Positions 17,858 to 25,681 of a stretch of 64,000 nt of DNA are shown piece after piece (position 1 is the stretch's first letter; each line of letters opens with the position of its first letter). The position numbers and the translations under genes are program-made. The notes beneath the pieces are model-generated. The model worked only from the letters and a program-made list of their open reading frames with translations, had not been told where the DNA came from and ran no database searches. Source of the stretch: an uncultured Bacillota bacterium (GTDB lineage Bacteria > Bacillota > Clostridia > Christensenellales > UBA1242); the NCBI GenBank assembly GCA_900551705.1, contig URWY01000002.1, positions 1-64,000 of the forward strand, written 5' to 3'.

Positions 17858-19798
17858 TTAGTTTATATTATCTATAAAATTATCTTTTCTGTCAAAATCT
17901 GCATGCAACGAAATGTATTGTTTCCTTGCCTCAATATTGTCGCCCATCAGCGTTGTAACCATTTTTTCCGCTTCTGCGGCGTCTTCGATTGAAACTTGAA
18001 TTAAATTTCTTTTTGCTGGGTCCATGGTTGTTTCCCAAAGTTGCTCTGGATTCATTTCTCCAAGACCTTTATATCTTTGAATTTGATAACCTTTTCCAAT
18101 ACGCTTGATTGCGTCTGGAAGTTCAGCGTCTGAATAGACATATTCGATCGTGTCTTTCTTGTAAACCTTGTAAAGTGGTGGCAATCCAATATAAACGCAG
18201 CCTTCGTTGATTAACGCTCTCATATATCTGAAAAAGAATGTAAGCAAGATTGCACGAATATGCGCACCATCTTGGTCAGCATCGGATAAAATGATAACTT
18301 TTCTATATCTCAAATTGTCAACATTGAAATCTTCGCCGATTCCCGCTTCAAGTGCAGAAATAATTGTTCTGATTTCTTCATTTGCCAAAACTTGATCTAA
18401 ACGCTTTTTCTCTGCATTTAAAGGTTTACCTTTAAGCGGCAAAATGGCTTGAAAGTTTCTATCTCTGCCTTGTTTTGCACTGCCACCAGCAGAATCGCCC
18501 TCAACGATAAATAATTCAGAAAGTTCTGGCTTTCGACTTGTGCAAACTGCAAGTTTGCCCACCAAGTTGTATTTGTCAACGCTATTTTTTTGCCTTGTAA
18601 GTTCTTTTGCTTTTCTTGACGCTTCCCTAGTTTTTGCAGCGCCTTTTGCTTTGTTGATGATTGCTTCAAAAGTTGCATTGTTTTCTTTTTTATCAAAGAA
18701 TTTAATAAGTTCATTATATGCAAGGTTTTCCATATCAACACGGGCTTCTGGATTTCCGAGTTTAGTTTTTGTTTGACCTTCAAACTGAATGTTACGCATT
18801 TTAATTGCGATAACCGCAGTCATGCCTTCTCTGAAATCTTCACCCATCAAGTTTTGCTCTTTTTCTTTTAAAAAGCCTTCGCGTCTTGCAATTTCGTTCA
18901 TTGCACGAGTGAGTGCAGATTTAAAGCCTGTTTCGTGTGTTCCACCTTCTGTTGTTGGAATATTGTTAACATACGAGAATGTGTTTTCTGTGTAAGAATC
19001 AGTGTGTTGAATTGCAACTTCCATTTTTAAAACTTTGCTTTCGCCACTAATAAAAATTGGATCTTTATACAAAGCAGTTTTGCTTTCGTTTAAATACTTA
19101 ACAAAGTCTACAATTCCGCCTTCATAGCAATACATCTGTTTGATGTTTGCTCTTTCATCCACAAATTCGATAAAAATCCCTTTGTTTAAAAGTGCAAGTT
19201 CTTTCAAACGCTTCATAATTGTTTCGGCATTAAAATTTACGCTTTCAAAAACGCGTTTATCAGGCATAAATGTAACTTTTGTTCCGCTTTTTGCTGTGTC
19301 TCCCAAACAAATAAGTGGCGATGTTGGAATTCCGCTTTTTATTTTTCCATTTACAATGGGTGAAGCAAAATCCATTTCGTATTTCTTTTTATCTTTACAA
19401 ACAACAACTTTAAGCCACTCAGACAATGCGTTTGTAACCGATGCCCCAACGCCGTGAAGACCACCAGAATAACCATAATTTTCGTTGTTAAACTTGCCCC
19501 CTGCATGTAACTGTGTGAAAACAACTTCCACACCAGATTTTTTAAGTGTCGGGTGCTCGTCAACTGGAACGCCACGGCCATTATCTTCCACGCTTGCGCT
19601 TCCGTCTTTATGAAGAGTAACTGTCATTTTATTGCCATAGCCGTTTGTGATTTCGTCTATTGCGTTGTCCACAATTTCCCATAATATATGGTGCAAACCT
19701 TTAATTCCTGTTGTTCCGATATACATACCAGGACGCATTCTAACCGCGTCTAAACCTTCAAGAACAACAATATCTTTTGAGTCATAACTTTTTGCCAT
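17858..19798 (-). CDS. Type IIA DNA topoisomerase subunit B (GyrB/ParE family)
   Basis: ATPase subunit of gyrase or topoisomerase IV, about 646 residues. The GHKL ATP site is visible (WEIVDNAIDE, EDNGRGVP, GGLHGVGAS), followed by the transducer domain and the TOPRIM motifs EGDSAGGSAKQGRD and LSDADQDGAH, then QRYKGLGEMN. I choose the ATG 19796-19798 because GGAG lies just upstream; the open frame reaches 14 codons further. Features such as LSDADQDGAHIRA and VTTLMGDNIEARK lean towards the ParE-like second topoisomerase found in many Clostridia, but GyrB is not excluded. No A subunit gene lies nearby, which is unusual for gyrase. Confidence 0.9.
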   Translation of the reverse strand: MAKSYDSKDIVVLEGLDAVRMRPGMYIGTTGIKGLHHILWEIVDNAIDEITNGYGNKMTVTLHKDGSASVEDNGRGVPVDEHPTLKKSGVEVVFTQLHAGGKFNNENYGYSGGLHGVGASVTNALSEWLKVVVCKDKKKYEMDFASPIVNGKIKSGIPTSPLICLGDTAKSGTKVTFMPDKRVFESVNFNAETIMKRLKELALLNKGIFIEFVDERANIKQMYCYEGGIVDFVKYLNESKTALYKDPIFISGESKVLKMEVAIQHTDSYTENTFSYVNNIPTTEGGTHETGFKSALTRAMNEIARREGFLKEKEQNLMGEDFREGMTAVIAIKMRNIQFEGQTKTKLGNPEARVDMENLAYNELIKFFDKKENNATFEAIINKAKGAAKTREASRKAKELTRQKNSVDKYNLVGKLAVCTSRKPELSELFIVEGDSAGGSAKQGRDRNFQAILPLKGKPLNAEKKRLDQVLANEEIRTIISALEAGIGEDFNVDNLRYRKVIILSDADQDGAHIRAILLTFFFRYMRALINEGCVYIGLPPLYKVYKKDTIEYVYSDAELPDAIKRIGKGYQIQRYKGLGEMNPEQLWETTMDPAKRNLIQVSIEDAAEAEKMVTTLMGDNIEARKQYISLHADFDRKDNFIDNIN

Positions 19799-19902
19799 AA
19801 TTTCTCCGCTTGTTATTTTTCCTACAAAATAAGGTATCACAAATATAAAAAAATAACAACAAATTTTTTAAAATTGCCGTAAATAAAAATTGATTGCAAT
19901 TT

Positions 19903-19930
19903 GAATAAATATTTAAAAGAAGGAAAATAT
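19903..19930 (+). promoter_or_regulatory. Possible forespore-type promoter of sigG
   Basis: GAATA (19903-19907) is followed after 14 bases by GGAAAATAT (19922-19930), resembling the GnATA and GGnnAnAnT boxes used by sigma-F. No good vegetative -35 accompanies the nearby TATAAT. This is a weak visual match, supported by the fact that sigG is sigma-F-dependent in Bacillus. Confidence 0.35.
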
Positions 19931-19953
19931 AATTTGTAAAGCGAGGAAACAAA

Positions 19954-20727
19954 ATGGCAAATAAAGTGGCTGTCACAGGCGTTAACACGGCTAAACTGCC
20001 AAAACTTTCAAACAACGATTTAATGGCTTTATTAAAAAAAGTCAAGGAAGGTGACGAATTAGCGCGTGACGAATTTTTGCTTGCCAATATGAGATTGGTT
20101 CTTAGCGTTGTTCAAAGATTTGGTGGCAAAAAGGACAAAGCAGACGACATGTTTCAAGTTGGCTGCGTGGGACTTATTAAAGCCATGAATAATTTTAACA
20201 TGGACTTAAATGTTAGATTTTCAACTTACGCCGTTCCAATGATTATCGGCGAAATTAGAAGATTTCTGCGTGACAACAACTCAATCAGAGTTAGCCGAAG
20301 TCTTCGCGATACCGCTTACCGCGCATTGCAGTCAAGACAAAAATTAAGTTCGTCTGGCGACTATGAACCAACGATTGATGAAATCGCTGCTGACATGAAT
20401 GAAGACATTAAAGATGTTGCATTTGCTCTTGATGCAATTTCAGACACAATTTCACTTTCTGAACCAGTTTTTAGCAACGGCTCTGAAACAGTTAGAATTA
20501 TGGATCAAGTTGCCGACACCAAAAACGACATTGATTCCCTTTTGGAACGCTTTGCTCTTAACGAAGCAATAAACAAATTAAACCCAAAAGAACGCAAGAT
20601 TTTGATGATGAGATATTATATTGGAAAAACGCAAATTGAAGTTTCCGAAGAAGTTGGAATTTCTCAAGCGCAAGTATCAAGGCTAGAAAAAAACGCACTT
20701 GAACATATAAGAAAAAAAATAACTTGA
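19954..20727 (+). CDS. sigG: RNA polymerase sporulation sigma factor SigG
   Basis: Late forespore sigma factor, 257 residues. The N-terminus NKVAVTGVNTAKLPKLSN resembles the characteristic SigG leader, followed by region 2 (FQVGCVGLIKAMNNF, FSTYAVPMIIGEIRRF), region 3 and region 4 (KTQIEVSEEVGISQAQVSRL). Distinguished from SigF by that N-terminal motif. A GAGG Shine-Dalgarno precedes the ATG. In Bacillus sigG lies directly after spoIIGA-sigE in the same direction; here it is inverted and convergent, with idi between, so the cluster has been rearranged. Confidence 0.92.
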   Translation: MANKVAVTGVNTAKLPKLSNNDLMALLKKVKEGDELARDEFLLANMRLVLSVVQRFGGKKDKADDMFQVGCVGLIKAMNNFNMDLNVRFSTYAVPMIIGEIRRFLRDNNSIRVSRSLRDTAYRALQSRQKLSSSGDYEPTIDEIAADMNEDIKDVAFALDAISDTISLSEPVFSNGSETVRIMDQVADTKNDIDSLLERFALNEAINKLNPKERKILMMRYYIGKTQIEVSEEVGISQAQVSRLEKNALEHIRKKIT

Positions 20728-20821
20728 AAAATAGTTATTTTTTTTGTTTTTTATTTAATTTATTTTTGTAATTTTTATTTAATTTATTTTTTAATTATTT
20801 TTTTTAATTATTTTGTTTAAA
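20728..20821. repeat. Hyper-AT spacer between sigG and idi
   Basis: The 94 bases consist almost only of A and T with repeated TTTAATTTATTTTT-like units. No gene or clear hairpin terminator is visible, although the region must end two converging transcripts. Confidence 0.6.
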
Positions 20822-21340
20822 TTATTTATTAAAATATTTTTTGATTATTTTTGGACAAGCAATTAAAAACCAATAAGAATATTTTTGCGGATTTTTTTCC
20901 AAGTCTTGTGCAAGGTCTTCTAAGTTCACCCACTTCACCTTTTCAACTTCGTCAGGATTGAATTTGATAAGAGAATTGGACTGCGCCGTGAAAACATTAT
21001 CATATTCATACTCAATCAAATTGTTATCAAATTTATTTCTATAAATAAACGGAAACTCAAAGTTTAAGTTTTCAATTTCAATGCCTAATTCATCAAAAGT
21101 TTTTCGTTTTATGTTTTCAAAAATATTTTCTTCAAGTTGCGGATGTGAGCAACAAGCATTTGACCAAAGACCGCCCGAATGATATTTATTTTTTGCTCGT
21201 TTTTGAATTAGCATTTGATTGTCTTTTAAAATAAAAACAGAATATGCTTCATGAAGCACGCCTTTTTTATGCGCTTCAAGTTTTTCCATTTCACCCTTTT
21301 TATTTCCAAAAATATCAACTATAACAACCTTATTATTCAT
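20822..21340 (-). CDS. idi: Isopentenyl-diphosphate delta-isomerase, type I (Nudix)
   Basis: Interconverts IPP and DMAPP for isoprenoid synthesis. The 172-residue protein is a Nudix-fold enzyme with the type I hallmarks: LIQKRAKNKYHSGGLW, the catalytic-cysteine region NACCSHP, the Nudix-like helix KTFDELGIE and the acidic motif EYEYDNVF. Firmicutes often carry the unrelated type II enzyme instead. It sits 21 bases downstream of sigE in the same direction and is preceded by a G-rich Shine-Dalgarno (GGGGGGAA), so it is probably co-transcribed with the sigE operon. A general Nudix hydrolase is the alternative, but the NACCSHP motif argues for Idi. Confidence 0.85.
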   Translation of the reverse strand: MNNKVVIVDIFGNKKGEMEKLEAHKKGVLHEAYSVFILKDNQMLIQKRAKNKYHSGGLWSNACCSHPQLEENIFENIKRKTFDELGIEIENLNFEFPFIYRNKFDNNLIEYEYDNVFTAQSNSLIKFNPDEVEKVKWVNLEDLAQDLEKNPQKYSYWFLIACPKIIKKYFNK

Positions 21341-21361
21341 GAAATTCCCCCCGCCCCAATT

Positions 21362-22081
21362 TTATGATGATTTAAGCAAATCTTTCTTCAATCTATCCAA
21401 AATTTTCTTTTCAATTCGACTTATGTAACTCTGTGAAATGCCCATCATATCGGCAACTTCCTTTTGCGTTCGCTCTTCTTTACCTGCAAGACCAAAACGC
21501 AAAATCATGATTTCTTGTTCTCTCTCATTTAGCCTTTTTATCGCTTCCCAAAGCAGTTGTTTTTCAACTGATAAATCCAAGTTTTTAGATACGCTATCTT
21601 CTTCGGTATATAAAACATCTGAAAGCAAAAGTTCGTTGCCGTCCGAGTCAAAGTTTAAAGGTTCGTCAATACTAACTTCCGCTTTTGTTCTCGACACTTT
21701 TCTAAGTTGCATCAAAATTTCATTTTCAATGCACCTGCTCGCATAGGTGGCTAGTTTTATATTTTTGTCAAACTTATATGTTTGCACCGCTTTGATAAGT
21801 CCAATCGCTCCAATGGAAATTAAATCTTCAAGTTCAAGACCTGTGCTTTCAAACTTTTTTGCTATGTAAACAACAAGCCTTAAATTATGCTCAACAAGCC
21901 TAACTTTTGCATTTTCATTCCCTTTGTTCATTTCTTCAATCAAAATTTTTTCTTCTTCACTATCAAGCGGATTTGGTAACGCTTCATTTCCGCATATATA
22001 GCAAACAATATCTTGAATATCTAAAAAATTAATTCCCCTAGAAAATATTTTTAATAATTTTTTTATTAATTTTTTAATCAT
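21362..22081 (-). CDS. sigE: RNA polymerase sporulation sigma factor SigE (pro-form)
   Basis: Mother-cell sigma factor, 239 residues. The N-terminus is a hydrophobic/basic pro-sequence ending near [15 protein letters not shown], the place where SpoIIGA cleaves, followed by regions 2 ([27 protein letters not shown]) and 4 ([21 protein letters not shown]). The AGGAG Shine-Dalgarno lies in the AT-rich spacer after spoIIGA. The order spoIIGA-sigE is the conserved sporulation arrangement. Confidence 0.95.
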   Translation of the reverse strand: MIKKLIKKLLKIFSRGINFLDIQDIVCYICGNEALPNPLDSEEEKILIEEMNKGNENAKVRLVEHNLRLVVYIAKKFESTGLELEDLISIGAIGLIKAVQTYKFDKNIKLATYASRCIENEILMQLRKVSRTKAEVSIDEPLNFDSDGNELLLSDVLYTEEDSVSKNLDLSVEKQLLWEAIKRLNEREQEIMILRFGLAGKEERTQKEVADMMGISQSYISRIEKKILDRLKKDLLKSS

Positions 22082-22134
22082 TTTTTTCTCCTTTTTTTGT
22101 TTTTTATTTTTTATTTTTTATTTTTTAATATTTT
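22082..22134. repeat. AT-rich spacer with tandem TTTTTTA-type units
   Basis: On the plus strand a run of about four TTTTTTA-like units fills the gap between spoIIGA and sigE. It holds the sigE Shine-Dalgarno and nothing else I can identify. Confidence 0.6.
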
Positions 22135-22980
22135 TTAAATTAAATTTGGACTAATTAAAGCGTCACAATTAAAATTGTTTTTAAAGTTTACAAATGATAA
22201 TCCTATCGCTGCATTTTCCTTTTTTAGTCTATTTTTCACCAAGTCGACTTCAATTTTGTCAACGCTAAAAACAAGCATTTTTTGACTAGTTTTGTTAATT
22301 GTTTTGTAGTCTATGTAATGAGCATTTGAAAGCGAAGCCGTATCTTTTGCAAGCAGTTTTTCCATTGGCAATTTAAAAATTTTATTAAATGTTTCAAAAT
22401 TTATTATTATCACCGATTGATTAGTTATTGGGTCAATTAGGTTGTGCGCGCTATCCAAATATGCGGCAATTTTATAAGTTTTATCTTTATAAAAAATCTT
22501 CATTTCGTAAACAAATTTTTTGGTCTTCTGCTTTTTTATGATGTAGTTTATCACGCCAATAGTCACATAACAGTAACACGCAACAATGCCCACAATAAGC
22601 CCAACTGGAAAGTTTTTTGAGTAAGACAAATTCATAATTTCCAGGCTGCCATAAGCGAGATATGAAATCATAAAAGTTATTCCACCAAATAACGCTGTTG
22701 CAGATAAAAAAGTCAAAAAATGAAGCAAAAAAGATTTTAAATTCTTTGTTTTATAAGCAATTAACACCATGATAACACCTACCAAAAGTTTTAAAATTAT
22801 CATGAGATAGCCAGGCAGATTTAATAGTGGAAATACAAACGACATCGCCGTTCCAAAGGTATTTGCAATCAAAATTCGCCACCAAATGAACCTGCTTGCA
22901 AGAACTTTTGCAGATAAAAAAAGAATTAGAAAATTAATCACCAAATTGTCTATAAGAACATATTCAATAACAATTTCCAC
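22135..22980 (-). CDS. spoIIGA: Sporulation sigma-E processing peptidase SpoIIGA
   Basis: Membrane aspartic protease that activates pro-sigma-E at the sporulation septum. The 281-residue protein has an N-terminal half with five or so membrane segments and a C-terminal cytoplasmic protease domain with LDSAHNLIDPIT. In the family the catalytic motif is D-[ST]-G-N; here the Gly is Ala, which is unusual. It is a little shorter than the Bacillus protein (about 309 residues). The start is GTG (22978-22980); the N-terminus then matches the family, there is no Shine-Dalgarno, and a TATAAT ends six bases upstream, implying a leaderless mRNA. It heads the sigE-idi operon. Confidence 0.9.
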   Translation of the reverse strand: MEIVIEYVLIDNLVINFLILFLSAKVLASRFIWWRILIANTFGTAMSFVFPLLNLPGYLMIILKLLVGVIMVLIAYKTKNLKSFLLHFLTFLSATALFGGITFMISYLAYGSLEIMNLSYSKNFPVGLIVGIVACYCYVTIGVINYIIKKQKTKKFVYEMKIFYKDKTYKIAAYLDSAHNLIDPITNQSVIIINFETFNKIFKLPMEKLLAKDTASLSNAHYIDYKTINKTSQKMLVFSVDKIEVDLVKNRLKKENAAIGLSFVNFKNNFNCDALISPNLI

Positions 22981-22986
22981 AAGTCA

Positions 22987-22992
22987 ATTATA
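22987..22992 (-). promoter_or_regulatory. -10 box of spoIIGA
   Basis: A perfect TATAAT on the minus strand ends six bases before the GTG start. I see no convincing -35 at 16-18 bases, which could mean an activator such as Spo0A is needed, as for spoIIG in Bacillus. Confidence 0.55.
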
Positions 22993-23020
22993 TATTGCAT
23001 CATAAATTTGAATAACATAA

Positions 23021-23050
23021 AAAAAACGACTAAACTGCAAAATTTAGTCG
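23021..23050 (-). terminator. Terminator of the DNA glycosylase gene
   Basis: CGACTAAA (23027-23034) pairs with TTTAGTCG (23043-23050); on the minus strand a T-run follows. It insulates spoIIGA from the gene upstream. Confidence 0.85.
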
Positions 23051-23057
23051 AAAAAAG

Positions 23058-23918
23058 TTAAATATGATTGTTTTCTCTTTTTGAGTAAAACAAATACTGC
23101 TGAGCGTAGCCTGAATTTGTGCCATACCTTGCAATTAAATTGTCTCCAATCTGATTTGCGTTCAATTTGTTTTCCCCGAAAATGTCTTGATAAATTTTTT
23201 TAATCCATGTGTCGACTGGAAAAACATCTTTTTTGCCATAGCCGAAAAGCAATATGCACTCCGCAACTTTTCTGCCCACTCCTTTCAATTTAAGAAGTTC
23301 GTTTAATAAAACTTTCGTTTCAATGCTGCTTGCTTTTTCAAATGAATAATCGTTTAAAAAATCATTCAATTTAGAAATTGTATATGTAAGATACGGCGCT
23401 CTATAACCTGCTCCAACACTTTTGAAAAAACTTTCGTCCAGCGTTGAAAGTTCTTCAAGCGAAGGAAAAGCATAAATTTCAGCACCGCAAGAATTTTCTA
23501 TCTTTTTATTAAAGTGAAGCCTTATTTTATCAAGCGTGCCAGTTATACGCTTAATGTTATTGTTAGCGGAAATCATAAAACTGATTATAGTTTCTAATAG
23601 GTCTTGTTTTAAAATCCTAATACCGCCGCCAAAAGACAAAGGAAATTCCAATTCTTTATAGCCAGCAAGTTGGTTTTTAATGTCTTTATAATCTGTTGTT
23701 AAATCAAAAAATTTTTCAAAATACTGAGTGTCATTCGTTTTAATTTCGTAGCCATAGTCTGTTTGATTAACCACGCAACACTTATCTTGTGGATATACCA
23801 AATAACTTTCGCCAACTTTTTTATAGCAAAAAACTTGCCCACATTCTAAAATATGTTTTGGGCAAAATTCTTCGCTTTCATAAATTTCAATTCTATCGTT
23901 AAACTTCTGATATTTCAC
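23058..23918 (-). CDS. OGG1-like DNA glycosylase (8-oxoguanine repair)
   Basis: A 286-residue base-excision-repair glycosylase/lyase. The N-terminal domain is of the 8-oxoguanine glycosylase type; the HhH-GPD core has LLKLKGVGRKVAECILLFGY, with the catalytic lysine after GVGR, and the catalytic aspartate in PVDTWIKKIY. There is no C-terminal iron-sulphur cluster, unlike Nth. The start is GTG (23916-23918) without a Shine-Dalgarno, six bases after a TATAAT, so the mRNA is predicted leaderless. Substrate preference is inferred from the family. Confidence 0.85.
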   Translation of the reverse strand: MKYQKFNDRIEIYESEEFCPKHILECGQVFCYKKVGESYLVYPQDKCCVVNQTDYGYEIKTNDTQYFEKFFDLTTDYKDIKNQLAGYKELEFPLSFGGGIRILKQDLLETIISFMISANNNIKRITGTLDKIRLHFNKKIENSCGAEIYAFPSLEELSTLDESFFKSVGAGYRAPYLTYTISKLNDFLNDYSFEKASSIETKVLLNELLKLKGVGRKVAECILLFGYGKKDVFPVDTWIKKIYQDIFGENKLNANQIGDNLIARYGTNSGYAQQYLFYSKRENNHI

Positions 23919-23924
23919 AAATAC

Positions 23925-23952
23925 ATTATATCAGATTTTTTAAATATTTCAA
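23925..23952 (-). promoter_or_regulatory. Leaderless promoter of the glycosylase gene
   Basis: Minus strand: TTGAAA (23947-23952), 16 bases, TGA then TATAAT (23925-23930), and the GTG start codon six bases further. Confidence 0.7.
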
Positions 23953-23954
23953 CA

Positions 23955-24320
23955 TTATAACGCTTTTAAATTTTCCTTAAAATACCTATCGCGCATTTCA
24001 AGGTATTTGTCTTTCATATTCATAATGTATCTGTCGCGTTCAAAACTGTTCATATTTTCAAGTTTTGATTTGTCAACAATTTTCCCAATCGGATTTGTAA
24101 TGTCAACATTTTCATTCAAAATTTCCTTAACTTTGTTATATAACTTCTCATCTTCGGTGTCAGAAAGCACAACTAATTTGTAATCTGCCACAATTCCACC
24201 CTCATAAACTTTGAATACTGAACTATATCTTTCTGGCTGTTTGTAGCCGCCTGATGATAGCCTTTCTTTTGCTTGCCTTGCAAGTCTCCTAAGTGCATCG
24301 TTTTTTTGATTTCTCTCCAT
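23955..24320 (-). CDS. Hypothetical protein, charged
   Basis: No family recognised. The 121-residue product starts at the ATG 24318-24320, chosen because GGAGG lies six bases upstream. The N-terminal 30 residues are basic (NDALRRLARQAKERL), the middle is a compact alpha/beta-like stretch (VADYKLVVLSDTEDEKLYNKV) and the C-terminus is a long charged helix (NMKDKYLEMRDRYFKENL). No membrane segment or signal peptide. Soluble and possibly nucleic-acid- or protein-binding. The 208 bases upstream hold only a weak hairpin (AATTTG paired with CAAATT around 24440-24475) that could end the gene before it. Confidence 0.6.
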   Translation of the reverse strand: MERNQKNDALRRLARQAKERLSSGGYKQPERYSSVFKVYEGGIVADYKLVVLSDTEDEKLYNKVKEILNENVDITNPIGKIVDKSKLENMNSFERDRYIMNMKDKYLEMRDRYFKENLKAL

Positions 24321-24528
24321 ATTCATCCTCCATCGCTCTGTTTGAGCCAATGCGAGTATAAAATAATTAAATGAGCCAAAAAGTGGGAAAATATCGTGAT
24401 TTTTAGGGCTTTATAGCAGGTTTTGTCGGAAATAAAAAATTTGCCAATTAAATCGACAAATTAACAAAAATATAACAAATTATTTGTGGAAATAATGCGA
24501 CATTAAACGCGAAAGTTCGCCCTTATTA

Positions 24529-24945
24529 TTACATTAAACTTAAAAAAGTCTTGGAAATATAAGATGTGGCAAGAGTAACACCAAACGCTATTGCTGCCCC
24601 AACAATAAAAAATAAAAAATATCTAAATTTGACGCGTTTTCTAAATTTCTTTTCATCTTGTTCAACTTCAAACATTCTCCTTCCGCGTGGAAGTGGCGAA
24701 ACACAAAATACTTGTTCATCGCCATATTTGACGGAAACATACTCACCGCTAGAAAGATAACCCATAAGTTGTGCAATGCCTTCGCTGTCAATTTTATACT
24801 TATGTGGCATAGCACGAATTAGGTCATCAACTTCTAAAACTTTGTATGACCCTTCCCTACATTCTTCGTTTACAATTCTGAGCAATGCTTCGCTTCGTTT
24901 GTCTAACATATCTTTATTATTTGCAATGCCCCGTTTTTTAAACAT
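24529..24945 (-). CDS. Hypothetical tail-anchored membrane protein
   Basis: No family recognised. The 138-residue protein has a mostly helical soluble N-terminal domain of about 100 residues (SEALLRIVNEECREGSYKVL, then a possible winged-helix-like part with SSGEYVSVKYG) and a single C-terminal membrane segment (RYFLFFIVGAAIAFGVTLA). It would face the cytoplasm. The ATG at 24943-24945 has a GGAG seven bases upstream, but that GGAG is the 3' arm of the preceding hairpin (see the adjoining feature), suggesting regulated or inefficient translation. Confidence 0.6.
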   Translation of the reverse strand: MFKKRGIANNKDMLDKRSEALLRIVNEECREGSYKVLEVDDLIRAMPHKYKIDSEGIAQLMGYLSSGEYVSVKYGDEQVFCVSPLPRGRRMFEVEQDEKKFRKRVKFRYFLFFIVGAAIAFGVTLATSYISKTFLSLM

Positions 24946-24971
24946 AAAAAAACTCCGTAAATAACGGAGTT
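24946..24971 (-). terminator. Terminator hairpin that also contains the next gene's Shine-Dalgarno
   Basis: On the minus strand AACTCCGT, a five-base loop and ACGGAGTT are followed by TTTTT and then directly by ATG of the gene at 24945. The hairpin ends the upstream gene (24982-25575) and its 3' arm provides the only GGAG for the downstream start. Confidence 0.75.
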
Positions 24972-24981
24972 TAATTTAATT

Positions 24982-25575
24982 TTATAATGAATATTCTTCG
25001 TATGGAACATTCCTTTCACGCAATACACTTTCAGCAGCTTCTGATTTTATTTGGTGTTTTGTTGAAAAATTATTTGCCATCTTATAAACTGCCATATTAA
25101 ATTTTCTTGATATTGCAATGCCAAATGCCATTGAGAACGAACCTAGTCCTGTCCAAATTCCACCAAAGTTTTTGCAAAATGTTGCTGGATCTCCACCTAC
25201 TAATAAATCAGCCAAAAAGCCAGAATCTGATGCAATAGCGTCCATTATTAATGGATTTTTTGTAAGCATTAATACTCCGCCCGCAAGGAACGCTGCTCCT
25301 GCAAGAACTAATACACCAACTCCAATTGATTTTATTGGGTGACATGCTTCTGCCATTTCTTCTGCTGGACCTGCAAATAAGTCGTGTATTCCAGACATAA
25401 TCACTTGACTTTTATAAGCGTTTTTTACCATTTTTGTTGAAAGTTTAGAATATTTCTTTTCGTATTTTTCTCTTTTTGCTTCATATTTTTTTGTGCTCTC
25501 GTCTTGGTAATCTGACATTTTGTCATAAAACTTTTGTTCTCTTTTTTGTGCTAATGTCATTTTCTTTTCTTCCAT
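24982..25575 (-). CDS. Hypothetical membrane protein with coiled-coil N-terminus
   Basis: No family recognised. The start is the ATG 25573-25575 (GGAGGG seven bases upstream), giving about 197 residues. The first 75 residues are highly charged and coiled-coil-like (KKYEAKREKYEKKYSKLSTK), followed by a strong membrane segment (VGVLVLAGAAFLAGGVLML) and a second hydrophobic stretch (WTGLGSFSMAFGIAI), then a soluble tail ending YEEYSL. Probably a two-span inner membrane protein. Confidence 0.6.
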   Translation of the reverse strand: MEEKKMTLAQKREQKFYDKMSDYQDESTKKYEAKREKYEKKYSKLSTKMVKNAYKSQVIMSGIHDLFAGPAEEMAEACHPIKSIGVGVLVLAGAAFLAGGVLMLTKNPLIMDAIASDSGFLADLLVGGDPATFCKNFGGIWTGLGSFSMAFGIAISRKFNMAVYKMANNFSTKHQIKSEAAESVLRERNVPYEEYSL

Positions 25576-25681
25576 ATAAGTTCCCTCCATATACATCAAC
25601 ATTATATGGCATGAAAACTCGCAAGTCAATAGTTATAACATATCGAAATTTTATACTTAAAATAGAGAGAATTTATAAATA

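Noticed and set aside
17858..19798. Firm assignment as gyrB
   Set aside because: Several motifs lean to the ParE-like Clostridial paralogue and no gyrA neighbours it, so I left the symbol empty.
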